This document shows, piece after piece, positions 20,766-28,699 of a DNA stretch of 64,000 nucleotides. The stretch lies in NCBI RefSeq assembly GCF_001421565.1, contig NZ_LMKQ01000001.1, positions 2,536,605 to 2,600,604 of the forward strand, read 5' to 3'. Numbering within the stretch: the stretch's first letter is position 1; the number at the start of each line of letters is the position of its first letter. This DNA is from Agromyces sp. Leaf222 (GTDB lineage: Bacteria; Actinomycetota; Actinomycetes; Actinomycetales; Microbacteriaceae). The position numbers and the translations under genes were made by a program. A model generated the notes under the pieces. It worked only from the letters and a program-made list of their open reading frames with translations, did not search any database and was not told the origin of the DNA.

Positions 20766-22306
20766 GCGAGCCACCCGGCTTCGCGGAGCGCGGCGCGCGC
20801 GTCGTCTCGTGCTGAGTAGGGGATCTTGACGCCTTTCACTTCGTGGTAGTCCTCGTGGCCCGGGCCGGCGTAGAGGATCGCATCGCCGTCGCCCGCGAGG
20901 GCGAGCGCGGCACGGAACGCGGCGCGCGGGTCGGCGATCTCGTGGAGCTCGCGGTCGGGCACCGCGGCTCGAGCACCCTCGATGAGCGCCGCGCGGATGG
21001 CCGCGGGGTCCTCCCATCGCGGGTGGAAGTCGGTGATCACGACCGCGTCGGCACCGCGCGCCGCGATGGCGCCCATGTCGGCGCGCTTCGTCGTGTCGCG
21101 GTCGCCGTCGGCTCCGAACACCATGACGACCTTGCCGGTCGTCGTACGGCGGATCGCGTCGAGGGTCTGCAGGAACGCGTCGGGGCTGTGCCCGTAGTCG
21201 ATGTAGACGATGGGTCCGCGATCGCCCGAGATGCGCTCGGCGCGGCCCGGGATGTAGGCGTCGATGCCGTCGGCGCCGAGCGCCGACTCGATGCGGTCGA
21301 GGTCGTATCCGGCCTCGACGAGCATGACGATCGCGAGCGCGGCGTTGGCGGCCATGTACCAGCCGAGCAACGGAACCCGGGTCTCGAGCACGCGACCCTC
21401 CGGCCCCTCGAGCCGGAACGCCGTGTACGCCGGCTGCTCGTCGAGCACCGTGAGGCGCCAGTCGGCGGCGACGTCGGGCTTCGTGGTGAGCGTCGTGACC
21501 GGGATGCGCGCGTCGTCGACGAGACGCCGGCCCCATTCGGAGTCGACCGTGATCACGCCGCGGCGCGCGCGCTCGGGCTGGAAGAGATCGCGCTTGGCCT
21601 CGTAGTAGACGTCCATCGACGCGTAGTCGTCGAGGTGGTCGTGCGTGAGGTTCGTGAACCCGGCGATGTCGAACACGAGGCCATCGACGCGGTGCCGCGA
21701 CAGGGCCTGCGCCGACACCTCGACGCCGACCGCGCGCACGTCGACCTCGCGCATGCGCGCGAGCAGCGCGTGCAGCTCGCTCGCCTCGGGGGTCGTCAGC
21801 GAGCTCGTGACGGCCTCGTCGCCGATGCGGCGCTCAGCGGTGGACGTGAGGCCGGCGACCACGCCGAGCTGGCGCAGGATGCCGAAGAGCAGGTAGACGA
21901 CGCTCGTCTTGCCGTTGGTGCCGGTGACCGCGAAGAGCGTCGCCGGGTTCTCGTCGGTGCGGTGGATCCACGCCGCGACGTCGCCGAGCGTGGCGCGCGC
22001 ATCGTCGGCGACGAGCACGGGCAGGCCGGAGTCGGCCGCGAGGTCGGCGCCCGCGGCATCCGTCAGCACGGCGACCGCCCCGGCATCGCGGGCTGCGGCG
22101 GCGTACTGCGCACCGTGGGCGTTGCGCCCCGGCACGCCCACGTAGAGGTCGCCGGGGCGAACCGTGTTCGACGACAGCACGACCCCGGTGACCTCGAGGT
22201 CGCCCGGATCGCCGCGCACCTCGAGGGCGAACGTCTCGGCCAGACCGCGAAGCGAACGCGGGGCGGGGTGCTGCGGCCGGAGGGCCGTTGGAGGCGATCC
22301 GGTCAC
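20762..22306 (-). CDS. murE: UDP-MurNAc-dipeptide ligase MurE with altered specificity motif
   Basis: Adds the third amino acid of the peptidoglycan stem. P-loop [45 protein letters not shown] and DYGHSPDAFLQTLDAI are standard MurE. The residue-3 specificity loop, DNPR in meso-diaminopimelate enzymes, here reads TDFHPRWEDP, so DN is replaced by FH while PR is kept. Group B cell walls with other position-3 residues are common in Microbacteriaceae, which would fit, but the amino acid used is not readable from sequence. GTG 22306 start, 13 bp after the ftsI stop; 514 residues. Confidence 0.94.
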   Translation of the reverse strand: MTGSPPTALRPQHPAPRSLRGLAETFALEVRGDPGDLEVTGVVLSSNTVRPGDLYVGVPGRNAHGAQYAAAARDAGAVAVLTDAAGADLAADSGLPVLVADDARATLGDVAAWIHRTDENPATLFAVTGTNGKTSVVYLLFGILRQLGVVAGLTSTAERRIGDEAVTSSLTTPEASELHALLARMREVDVRAVGVEVSAQALSRHRVDGLVFDIAGFTNLTHDHLDDYASMDVYYEAKRDLFQPERARRGVITVDSEWGRRLVDDARIPVTTLTTKPDVAADWRLTVLDEQPAYTAFRLEGPEGRVLETRVPLLGWYMAANAALAIVMLVEAGYDLDRIESALGADGIDAYIPGRAERISGDRGPIVYIDYGHSPDAFLQTLDAIRRTTTGKVVMVFGADGDRDTTKRADMGAIAARGADAVVITDFHPRWEDPAAIRAALIEGARAAVPDRELHEIADPRAAFRAALALAGDGDAILYAGPGHEDYHEVKGVKIPYSARDDARAALREAGWLA

Positions 22307-22319
22307 GAACCCAACTTTC

Positions 22320-24128
22320 TCACCAGGTGGCTGGCAGGTCAGGCGCCGGAGCGCCGGATGGAATGGTCCGATACTTCTTCAACACCTGGCTCATGACCTG
22401 TTGGAACACGGGAGCGGATGCGGCGGACGAGTTCATCTTAACGGGATCCATGATGCTCACCGAAACGACGAACTCGGGATCGTCGGCCGGCGCGTAGCCG
22501 GAGACCGACACGAGGTACCCCGTCAGGTACCCGCCGTTGCCGTCTGCGACCTGCGCGGTTCCGGTCTTCGCGGCGACCCGGTAGCCCGGGATGTTCCACT
22601 GGTCGGCGAGCCAGCCCTTGGTGTAGACGTTCTCGAGCATCTCGGTCGTCTCCCGCGAGGCCTTCTCGCTGATCACCCTGGTGCCCTTCACCTCTGGAGC
22701 CGTCGTCTCGCCTTCGGCGTCGGTGCAGCCCTCGACGAGTTGCACCGGCATGCGCACGCCGTCGTTCGCGATGGCCTGGTAGGAGCTCGCGATCTGCACG
22801 GCGGTCGTGGTCAGGCCCTGGCCGAACATCGTCGTGTACTTCGTCTGGTTGTCCCACTCGTCGGGGCCGCCGTGCAGGTCGCCGGACTCCTCGCCCGGGA
22901 ACCCGACCTCGCTCGCCGTGCCGAAGCCGAACTTCTGCATGTACTCGAACCGCGCCTGGTCGGACATCTGCTCGCCGAACTTCGCGGTTGCGGTGTTCGA
23001 GGAGTCGATGAGCGCACCAGTGAGCGTGTACGGAGTGTCGTCGTGGTAGAAGCTGTCGCGGAAGTTCGCGCCGTTCGGCGCATCGTAGGAATACGGGGCG
23101 ATGACCTGGCTCAGCGGGTTCGCCAAGCCGGCGTCCTCGAGCGATGCGGCGGTGATGGCCTTGAACGTCGAGCCGGGCTCGAACGGTGCCGTGAACGTGC
23201 GCGAGCCGCGATCCTCCTTGTCGGTGCCGCTCGGGTCGTTGGGGTCGACCGTCGGCACGTCGGCGACGGCGAGCAACTTGCCGGTCTTGGCCTCCATGAC
23301 CGTCACGGTCGCCCACTGTGCGCCAACGGCGAGGCGCTGCGCCTCGGCGATGCGCTGCACCTCCCACTGCAGGTCGGAGTCGATCGTGAGCTGCAGGGTG
23401 CCGCCGTCCTTCGCCTGCTTGTGCACGACCTCGGTGCCGGGGATCTCGACCCAGTCCTGCAGGCTCGGGATGAAGGTGACCTCGCCGTCCTCACCGGCCA
23501 GGCACTCGTCCTGTCCGAGCTCGACGCCGGCCTGCGCATCGCCGTCGTTGCTGACGAACCCGAGCAGGTTGCCAGCGACGGCCCCGTTCGGATAGCTGCG
23601 GCTCGGATGCGGGTACTGCACCACCCAGGGGATGTCGAGGGCCCTGACCTTCTCGTAGGTGTCGACGTCGACGAGCTTCGCGACGTAGGCGAAGTCGGAA
23701 TCGGGGTCGTCGGCGAGCTCGGACGCGATGATGCCGAGCACCTGGTCGCCCGTGAGTCCGACGATCGCGCCGAGCTCGGCCGCGGTTTGCTCGAGCGGCA
23801 CCTGAACCTGCTTCGTCTTCTTCGGATCGGCCGGGTCGGGCTCGTCGCGCGTGATCTTGCTCTTCTTCGCGTTCTTCGGCGAGAGCGCGACGTCGTAGCG
23901 CATCACGCTGTCGGCGAGCACCGTGCCGTTGCGGTCGACGATGTCGCCGCGCGCGCCGTAGACCGTGATCGGGTCGGTCGAACGGACCTCTTCGGCCTGC
24001 TCGTTGAGCGCCGACGCCCGCACCACCTGGATGTCGATCAGGCGCGCCACGAACAGCCCGACGAGCACGACGAGCACGAGGCCCGCCGCGAGGATCCGCC
24101 GCATCGGATGACGGCTGATGCGGTTCAC
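22320..24128 (-). CDS. ftsI: Septal transpeptidase FtsI (class B PBP)
   Basis: Cross-links peptidoglycan at the septum together with FtsW. A short cytoplasmic N-terminus precedes one transmembrane helix (about residues 9-30, MRRILAAGLVLVVLVGLFVARL). The PBP dimerisation domain (YGARGDIVDRNGTVLADSV) and transpeptidase domain follow. Catalytic motifs are STFK (in FEPGSTFKAIT), SSN (in DSSNTATAKF) and KTG (in AAKTGTAQV). GTG start with GGAGG upstream; 602 residues. No PASTA domain is seen at the C-terminus, unlike some Gram-positive relatives. Confidence 0.95.
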   Translation of the reverse strand: MNRISRHPMRRILAAGLVLVVLVGLFVARLIDIQVVRASALNEQAEEVRSTDPITVYGARGDIVDRNGTVLADSVMRYDVALSPKNAKKSKITRDEPDPADPKKTKQVQVPLEQTAAELGAIVGLTGDQVLGIIASELADDPDSDFAYVAKLVDVDTYEKVRALDIPWVVQYPHPSRSYPNGAVAGNLLGFVSNDGDAQAGVELGQDECLAGEDGEVTFIPSLQDWVEIPGTEVVHKQAKDGGTLQLTIDSDLQWEVQRIAEAQRLAVGAQWATVTVMEAKTGKLLAVADVPTVDPNDPSGTDKEDRGSRTFTAPFEPGSTFKAITAASLEDAGLANPLSQVIAPYSYDAPNGANFRDSFYHDDTPYTLTGALIDSSNTATAKFGEQMSDQARFEYMQKFGFGTASEVGFPGEESGDLHGGPDEWDNQTKYTTMFGQGLTTTAVQIASSYQAIANDGVRMPVQLVEGCTDAEGETTAPEVKGTRVISEKASRETTEMLENVYTKGWLADQWNIPGYRVAAKTGTAQVADGNGGYLTGYLVSVSGYAPADDPEFVVSVSIMDPVKMNSSAASAPVFQQVMSQVLKKYRTIPSGAPAPDLPATW

Positions 24129-24156
24129 CTGGATCGACCTCCAGTGGTTCGGTGCG

Positions 24157-24744
24157 TCAATGGGTCGTGGGCGTCGGGAGCGAGTCGCTCACGGGCGGCG
24201 GCGCCGGCGCCACCGGATCGGCCACGGGTTCTCCGAGGCCGGCCCCCTGACCGCCCACGGGTGCAGTCTCCCCCGCCGACTGCTCGGTCACGAGCGGCAC
24301 GCCGCTGATCAGCGCATTCGGAACCAGGGCAGCGGATGCCGCGGCTCCCCCGCCTGCAGCCGCCGGCTGTCCGAGCACCGCACCGTCGCTGAGCCGAAGG
24401 AACACCGGGTTCGTGTTCGGCACCATGCCGAGCGCCTCGGCGTTGCGGGCCAGGTACTGCGGGGACTGCACGCGGTCGAGGTCCTCGGCGAGCGTCTGCT
24501 GCTGCCGTGAGAGCTTGGCCTGGCTGAGCTCGTAGCCGTCGATCTCGTATGCGCCCTGCGTGACGGCGATCGAGAGCAACAGCTGCGCGAGTGCAATGGC
24601 GACGACGCCGCCGACCGCGATGATCGCGTACGCGAGGCGCGGCTTGGGTCGGGCGGCCCGGTCGGGTGCCGGGCGCAGGATCTCGGGGATCCAGCCACGG
24701 CGTCGGATGGGGCTCAGTGCGCTCTGCGCGGGAAGGGCGCTCAC
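24157..24744 (-). CDS. ftsL: FtsL-like bitopic cell division protein
   Basis: Assigned mainly by position between rsmH and ftsI and by topology. A cytoplasmic N-terminus of about 35 residues and one transmembrane helix (about 37-60, LAYAIIAVGGVVAIALAQLLLSI) precede a coiled-coil stretch (ELSQAKLSRQQQTLAEDLDRVQSP). A Pro/Ala/Gly-rich tail of about 70 residues follows, longer than in most FtsL proteins. GTG 24744 overlaps the rsmH stop by 4 bp. FtsL sequences diverge strongly, so the name rests on context; the family activates FtsWI through FtsQ. Confidence 0.82.
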   Translation of the reverse strand: MSALPAQSALSPIRRRGWIPEILRPAPDRAARPKPRLAYAIIAVGGVVAIALAQLLLSIAVTQGAYEIDGYELSQAKLSRQQQTLAEDLDRVQSPQYLARNAEALGMVPNTNPVFLRLSDGAVLGQPAAAGGGAAASAALVPNALISGVPLVTEQSAGETAPVGGQGAGLGEPVADPVAPAPPPVSDSLPTPTTH

Positions 24745-25694
24745 GTCGCGCTCCTCACCCGCTCGGCGGCTCGCAGGCGCACCGGCTTGGCGCGCGGATT
24801 CTCGGCCTGTTCGGCCTCGCTCGCCAGTTCGGCACCCCTGACCAGCAGCTTGAAGGTCGGGCGGTGCTCGGGGAGCTCCATCGGGAGGTCGGCCGGAGCC
24901 GACGACGAGGACGCCGTCTGCAGGACGCGCTTGACGATGCGGTCCTCGAGCGACTGATAGGCGAGCACGACGATTCGGCCGCCGACGTTGAGCCCGTCGA
25001 GTGCGGCGGGCATCGCCCGCTGGAGCACCGAGAGCTCCTCGTTGACCTCGATGCGCAGCGCCTGGAACACGCGCTTGGCGGGGTGACCCTGACGTTGCAC
25101 CGCGACCGGGGTCGCGTCGTGGATGATCGAGACGAGCTCGGCCGAGCGCAGGATCGGCTGGGTCTCCCGGGCCTTCACGATCGCCTTCGCGTACCTCGAC
25201 GAGAGCTTCTCCTCGCCGAAGTCCTGGAAGATGTGGCGCAGCTCCGTCTCGCTGTACGTGGCGATGATGTCGGCCGCGGTGCGGCCGGTCGTGCCGTCCA
25301 TGCGCATGTCGAGCGGCGCGTCCTTCGAGTACGCGAATCCGCGCTCGGCGCGGTCGAGCTGCAGCGACGAGACGCCCAGGTCGAAGAGCACGGCGTCGAC
25401 CTCGTCGAATCCCTCGGCTTCGATCGCGTCGAGGATGCCGTCGTACACCGTGTGCACGAAGCGTGCACGGTCGCCGAACGGCGCGAGCCGCTCGCGGGCG
25501 ATCGCCAGCGCGTCGGTGTCGCGGTCGAGGCCGATGACCGTCAGCGACGGGAACCGCTCGAGCATCGCGGCGGTGTGGCCGCCCATGCCGAGCGTGGCAT
25601 CGACGGCGACCGCGCCATCACGGCGGAGGGCGGGTTCGAGGAGTTCGAGCGTGCGCTCGAGCATGACGGGAGTGTGGATGCGTTCGATGTCCAT
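24741..25694 (-). CDS. rsmH: 16S rRNA m4C1402 methyltransferase RsmH
   Basis: S-adenosylmethionine-dependent enzyme methylating N4 of C1402 in 16S rRNA, regularly placed second in dcw clusters. The SAM-binding VDATLGMGGHTAAMLERFP is at about residues 33-51. DAVLFDLGVSSLQLDRAERGFAYSKDAPLDMRM, HPAKRVFQALRIEVNEEL and VLAYQSLEDRIVK follow, all family signatures. 317 residues. The 103 bp between mraZ and this gene holds no obvious terminator, consistent with co-transcription. Confidence 0.96.
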   Translation of the reverse strand: MDIERIHTPVMLERTLELLEPALRRDGAVAVDATLGMGGHTAAMLERFPSLTVIGLDRDTDALAIARERLAPFGDRARFVHTVYDGILDAIEAEGFDEVDAVLFDLGVSSLQLDRAERGFAYSKDAPLDMRMDGTTGRTAADIIATYSETELRHIFQDFGEEKLSSRYAKAIVKARETQPILRSAELVSIIHDATPVAVQRQGHPAKRVFQALRIEVNEELSVLQRAMPAALDGLNVGGRIVVLAYQSLEDRIVKRVLQTASSSSAPADLPMELPEHRPTFKLLVRGAELASEAEQAENPRAKPVRLRAAERVRSAT

Positions 25695-25797
25695 GATGCC
25701 TCCGGGATCGTGTCCGACGGATTCCGATCCCCATCCGTTCGTCCTGTTGCGGGGAAGTGCAGCAGGCGCGTACGGCTGGGAGTCGCAACCCGTCGAG

Positions 25798-26229
25798 CTA
25801 GAAGAGCCCGGGAATCACCTCCTCCGCCGTCTCTGCGAAGGCCGCCTCCTGCTCGGCGAGGTAGGTCTGCCACGCCGTGGCGTCCCAGATCTCGACCCTG
25901 CTGCCGGCGCCGATGACCGTGAGGTCTCGGCCGAGCCCCGCATAGGTGCGGAGCGCTGCGGGGACCGTGATCCGGTGCTGCTTGTCGGGGGTCTCCGCGG
26001 AGGCCCCAGAGAGGAAGACGCGCATGTAGTCGCGCGCCTGCTTGCTCGTCACCGGGGCTTGGCGGATCTTCTCGTTCATCTGCTCGAACTCCCTGGCGCT
26101 GAACACGTAGATGCAACGCTCCTGCCCGCGCGTCAGCACGAGACCGGTCGAGAGTTCGTCCCGGAATTTGGCCGGAAGAATGACGCGGCCCTTCTCGTCG
26201 AGCTTCGGCTCGTAGGTCCCGAGGAACAC
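25798..26229 (-). CDS. mraZ: Transcriptional regulator MraZ
   Basis: Oligomeric DNA-binding protein that controls the dcw operon, usually by binding repeats upstream of its own gene. Two SpoVT/AbrB-like halves are visible: [26 protein letters not shown] (residues 1-26) and [18 protein letters not shown] in the second half. 143 residues is normal. GTG start at 26229 with GGAGGAAAGGGGG ending 7 nt upstream. It is the first gene of the dcw operon, preceded by a clear promoter overlapped by two AGTGG repeats. Confidence 0.95.
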   Translation of the reverse strand: MFLGTYEPKLDEKGRVILPAKFRDELSTGLVLTRGQERCIYVFSAREFEQMNEKIRQAPVTSKQARDYMRVFLSGASAETPDKQHRITVPAALRTYAGLGRDLTVIGAGSRVEIWDATAWQTYLAEQEAAFAETAEEVIPGLF

Positions 26230-26265
26230 CGCACCACCCCCTTTCCTCCGACCAGGATCCAGGTG

Positions 26266-26299
26266 CCCCCACTTTACTCCACTCTCATCCCCGGAGCAA
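26266..26299 (-). promoter_or_regulatory. mraZ promoter overlapped by MraZ-box-like repeats
   Basis: On the minus strand, -35 TTGCTC (26294-26299) and -10 TAAAGT (26271-26276) are 17 bp apart. Two AGTGG repeats (26279-26283 and 26269-26273) lie 10 bp apart and cover the spacer and -10 box. Such 10-bp-spaced TGG-containing repeats are the known MraZ target type, so autorepression or autoregulation of the dcw operon is expected. The predicted transcript start is near 26264, giving a leader of about 35 nt. Confidence 0.78.
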
Positions 26300-26363
26300 C
26301 GACACGCAGGCGATCGATGCGGAATCGACGTGAGCGATGCCCGAAAACACGCGGATGTTCGCC

Positions 26364-26380
26364 GTGGAGGGGCGTGGAGG
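26364..26380 (+). promoter_or_regulatory. GTGGAGG pair, 10-bp spacing (possible MraZ site)
   Basis: GTGGAGG at 26364-26370 and 26374-26380, spaced 10 bp start to start like the repeats in the mraZ promoter but on the opposite strand and about 100 bp further upstream. Binding by MraZ is inference from similarity. Confidence 0.45.
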
Positions 26381-26519
26381 GAATCGGACGCACCGGGGAG
26401 GAGGAGGGCGCGGATACGCGCGGGAACACACGGAACCCGAGCGTTCGCACACTCGCGAGCAGGCCGGGATCAGCGCGGAGGCCGCCCGAATGGGCCCGAA
26501 TCGGGCCGGACATGACGAA

Positions 26520-26546
26520 ACGGGCCGATCCGGAGGATCGACCCGT
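26520..26546. terminator. Stem-loop terminator after the DUF3040 gene
   Basis: Twelve-base arms (ACGGGCCGATCC and GGATCGACCCGT) pair with a single mismatch around a GGA loop. On the minus strand it is followed by TTTCGTC. It lies 25 bp beyond the stop of the minus-strand DUF3040 gene and separates that gene from the dcw promoter region. Confidence 0.8.
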
Positions 26547-26552
26547 TCAACG

Positions 26553-26569
26553 GTGGAGGACGGTGGAGG
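26553..26569 (+). promoter_or_regulatory. GTGGAGG pair, 10-bp spacing, next to DUF3040 stop
   Basis: GTGGAGG at 26553-26559 and 26563-26569, again 10 bp apart, immediately beyond the stop codon of the minus-strand DUF3040 gene. Same orientation as the pair at 26364. Function unproven; listed because the spacing matches MraZ target sites. Confidence 0.4.
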
Positions 26570-26571
26570 GC

Positions 26572-26961
26572 TTAGTCGCCGCGCTCCTGGCGGCGGTCCC
26601 AGCGCTCGTTGAGACGGTCCATGAAGCCGGCGGACTGGTTGCCGCGCGGCTTGCCTGCCGAGGGCGAGCCCTCTTCGGGAGCCGGGGCGGTCGCCCCACG
26701 CTTGCCGGGCGTGATCGCGACGAGGACGCCGGCGAACATCATCGCGAATCCGAGGATGCCGACGATGAGCATCTGCAACGCGACACCGGCGATCAAGGCG
26801 CCGGCGCCGATCACGGCGAGGAGGACTCCGAGCACGATCGCACGGTAGTTGGGGCGTCGTCCACGGCCACCCCCGACCGCATGCACGAAGTCGGCATCGT
26901 TGCGATAGAGATTGCGCTCCATCTCCTCGAGAAGACGTTGCTCCTGCTCTGAAAGCGGCAT
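26572..26961 (-). CDS. DUF3040-family membrane protein
   Basis: 129-residue protein of an actinobacterial family of unknown function, commonly found next to mraZ. The N-terminus MPLSEQEQRLLEEMERNL is the family hallmark. Two adjacent hydrophobic helices (about residues 41-85) form a membrane hairpin, and the C-terminus is charged and probably cytoplasmic. It has its own terminator and is divergent from the prenyl synthase gene across 74 bp. Its conserved position suggests a link with envelope or division, but that is inference. Confidence 0.88.
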   Translation of the reverse strand: MPLSEQEQRLLEEMERNLYRNDADFVHAVGGGRGRRPNYRAIVLGVLLAVIGAGALIAGVALQMLIVGILGFAMMFAGVLVAITPGKRGATAPAPEEGSPSAGKPRGNQSAGFMDRLNERWDRRQERGD

Positions 26962-27023
26962 CTCTTTCCCCTCAGGCTCGGGACCGACGCATCCGGGCCC
27001 ATTCTAGCGCCGCACAGCCTCGC

Positions 27024-27029
27024 TAGGCT
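27024..27029 (+). promoter_or_regulatory. -10 box TAGGCT for leaderless idsA-type gene
   Basis: TAGGCT ends 6 nt before GTG 27036, so transcription should start at or next to the start codon. No Shine-Dalgarno sequence is present. Confidence 0.6.
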
Positions 27030-27035
27030 AGGCAG

Positions 27036-28148
27036 GTGACTCAAGGTTCTCGACTCGTCGATCTGGTTCAAGCACGCATCGATGAGTTCCTCGATGAGCG
27101 CAGCACCATTCTCCGCTCGATCACACCCGAGCTGGAGCCGCTCGACCTGTTCTCAAGGCGCTTTCTCAGCGGAGGCAAGCGCTTCCGGGCGCTGTTCTGC
27201 TACTGGGGGTGGGAGGCGGCAGGCGGTCGCGGGTTCGACCAGTTCGGCGACGAGGCCGAACGCGACACCTTCCCGATCGTCTCGGCCGCCTCGGCGCTCG
27301 AGCTGTTCCACGCCGCGGCGCTCGTGCACGACGACATCATCGACAACTCCGACACCCGCCGCGGCGCCCCGGCGGCGCACCGCCTGTTCGAGCGACTGCA
27401 CTCCGAGGCCGGTTGGCTCCGCAGCAGCGACGAGTTCGGCAGGGCCTCGGCGATCCTGCTCGGCGACCTCCTGCTCGGCTGGAGCGACGAACTGCTCGAC
27501 GAGGGCCTCGACGCGCTCGCCGACCGCGTCGCGGCCCGGGCCGCGCGCGCCGAGTTCGTGCGCATGCGCACCGAGGTCACGGCCGGGCAGTACCTCGACA
27601 TCCTCGCCGAGCAGTCCTGGCACACGAGGCCGGACGACGAGCAGCGTGCGACCGCCGAGCGCGTGATCACCTACAAGGCCGCGAAGTACTCGGTCGAGTC
27701 GCCGCTCGCGCTGGGCGGATACATCGCGGGAGGCACCCCGGCCCAGATCCAGGCGCTGCGCGAGTTCGGACTCCCCCTCGGCATGGCCTACCAGCTGCGC
27801 GACGACCTGCTCGGCGTCTTCGGCGATCCGAAGGTCACGGGCAAGCCGAGCGGCGACGACCTTCGCGAGGGCAAGCGCACGATGATCATCGCGATCGCAC
27901 GCGAGCGCCTCGCCCCCGGCCCGCGCAACCTGCTCGACGAGCTGGTCGGCGATCCGGCCCTCTCCGAGGAGCAGGTGAAGATGTTGCAGCGCACCATCTC
28001 GGACACCGGCGCCGTCGACGAGGTCGAGGCGCTCATCGCGACCGAGGTCGGACGCGCGCGCGCAGCGCTCGAAGACGCGCCGCTGAGTTCTGCAGCGCGC
28101 ACCGAACTGGCGTCGCTCGCGACGACCGTCAGCCGCCGCAGCAGCTGA
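27036..28148 (+). CDS. Polyprenyl diphosphate synthase (IdsA-like)
   Basis: Condenses IPP with allylic diphosphates to make GGPP or a longer prenyl chain for menaquinone or lipid carriers. Family features are GGKRFRALFCYW, first aspartate-rich motif HDDIIDNSDT (DDxxD), KAAKYSVESPLALGG and second aspartate-rich motif YQLRDDLLGVFGD. 370 residues. It starts with GTG and looks leaderless. It is a second enzyme of this class besides crtE at 48.8 kb, so it probably serves housekeeping isoprenoids rather than carotenoids. Product length cannot be fixed from sequence. Confidence 0.9.
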   Translation: MTQGSRLVDLVQARIDEFLDERSTILRSITPELEPLDLFSRRFLSGGKRFRALFCYWGWEAAGGRGFDQFGDEAERDTFPIVSAASALELFHAAALVHDDIIDNSDTRRGAPAAHRLFERLHSEAGWLRSSDEFGRASAILLGDLLLGWSDELLDEGLDALADRVAARAARAEFVRMRTEVTAGQYLDILAEQSWHTRPDDEQRATAERVITYKAAKYSVESPLALGGYIAGGTPAQIQALREFGLPLGMAYQLRDDLLGVFGDPKVTGKPSGDDLREGKRTMIIAIARERLAPGPRNLLDELVGDPALSEEQVKMLQRTISDTGAVDEVEALIATEVGRARAALEDAPLSSAARTELASLATTVSRRSS

Positions 28149-28166
28149 TCACCGGTCGGCGATCAG
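28145..28166. terminator. Stop-embedding stem-loop between convergent genes
   Basis: Arms CTGATC (28145-28150) and GATCAG (28161-28166), extended inside by CCG/CGG, contain the TGA stop of the plus-strand prenyl synthase and the TCA (TGA) stop of the minus-strand Rv2175c-like gene. It could end transcription both ways; no T-tract is seen. Confidence 0.5.
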
Positions 28167-28513
28167 AGCGCCTGCGCGACGCGCCGCACCTCGGCCTTGC
28201 GGCCGGCGAGCAGCGCGTCGATCGGGCTGACGCCCAGACTGTCGTCGACGTTCATCAACCAGTCCAGCGCCTCGGCGTCGCTGAACCCGCCGTCGCCCAG
28301 CACCATGATCGTGCCGTGCAGCTCGGGCAGCGGGTGCCCGTCGCGGATGAAGGCCGCGGGCACCTTGAGCACGCCGTCGATGCGCGCCGCGAGCAGATGA
28401 CGGTCGTCGATGAGGTGACGCACCCGGGTCGGGGTCGAGCCGAAGAGCTCGACGAGCTCGGGAACGGTCAGCCATTCGGGTGCGGTCGAATCGGGCGCAG
28501 TCGCATCGGTCAC
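28163..28513 (-). CDS. Rv2175c-family DNA-binding protein
   Basis: 116 residues resembling mycobacterial Rv2175c, a winged-helix DNA-binding protein phosphorylated by a Ser/Thr kinase there. An N-terminal helix-turn-helix (EWLTVPELVELFGSTPTRVRHLIDDRHLLAAR, about residues 13-44) is followed by VPAAFIRDG and GFSDAEALDWLMNVDDSLGVSPIDALLAGR. GTG 28513 has TAGGCT 6 nt upstream, so the mRNA may be leaderless. Adjacent idsA- and pknB-type genes recall the Rv2173-Rv2176 region of Mycobacterium, where a prenyl synthase, this protein and a PASTA kinase cluster. Target genes are unknown. Confidence 0.85.
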   Translation of the reverse strand: MTDATAPDSTAPEWLTVPELVELFGSTPTRVRHLIDDRHLLAARIDGVLKVPAAFIRDGHPLPELHGTIMVLGDGGFSDAEALDWLMNVDDSLGVSPIDALLAGRKAEVRRVAQAL

Positions 28514-28519
28514 CCCTCC

Positions 28520-28525
28520 AGCCTA
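28520..28525 (-). promoter_or_regulatory. -10 box TAGGCT for Rv2175c-like gene
   Basis: Minus-strand TAGGCT, 6 nt before GTG 28513. The spacer GGAGGG could also act as a ribosome site if transcription starts slightly earlier. Confidence 0.55.
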
Positions 28526-28699
28526 GCCAGAGCGGGGTCGCCGGAGGTACCCGTCACGGCAGGCCGGTCTTGACGCTCCGCGCGGTCGCGGCGGCGTCAG
28601 CCGGCGACTCCCGGGGACACGCGCGCATGTCGTTGACACGACCCCATGGCTGTGGAACCGTGACGCCCAGTGCCGATGGGGGTCGGCCGAGGGGGCAGC

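Larger units (their letters stand above)
26230..26571. other. Gene-free region upstream of mraZ
   Basis: 342 bp with no convincing gene. From left to right it holds the mraZ Shine-Dalgarno and promoter (26264-26299), a pair of GTGGAGG repeats (26364-26380), a featureless GC-rich stretch, a 27-bp stem-loop (26520-26546) downstream of the DUF3040 gene, and another GTGGAGG pair (26553-26569). Short open frames here lack coding character. Confidence 0.75.
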
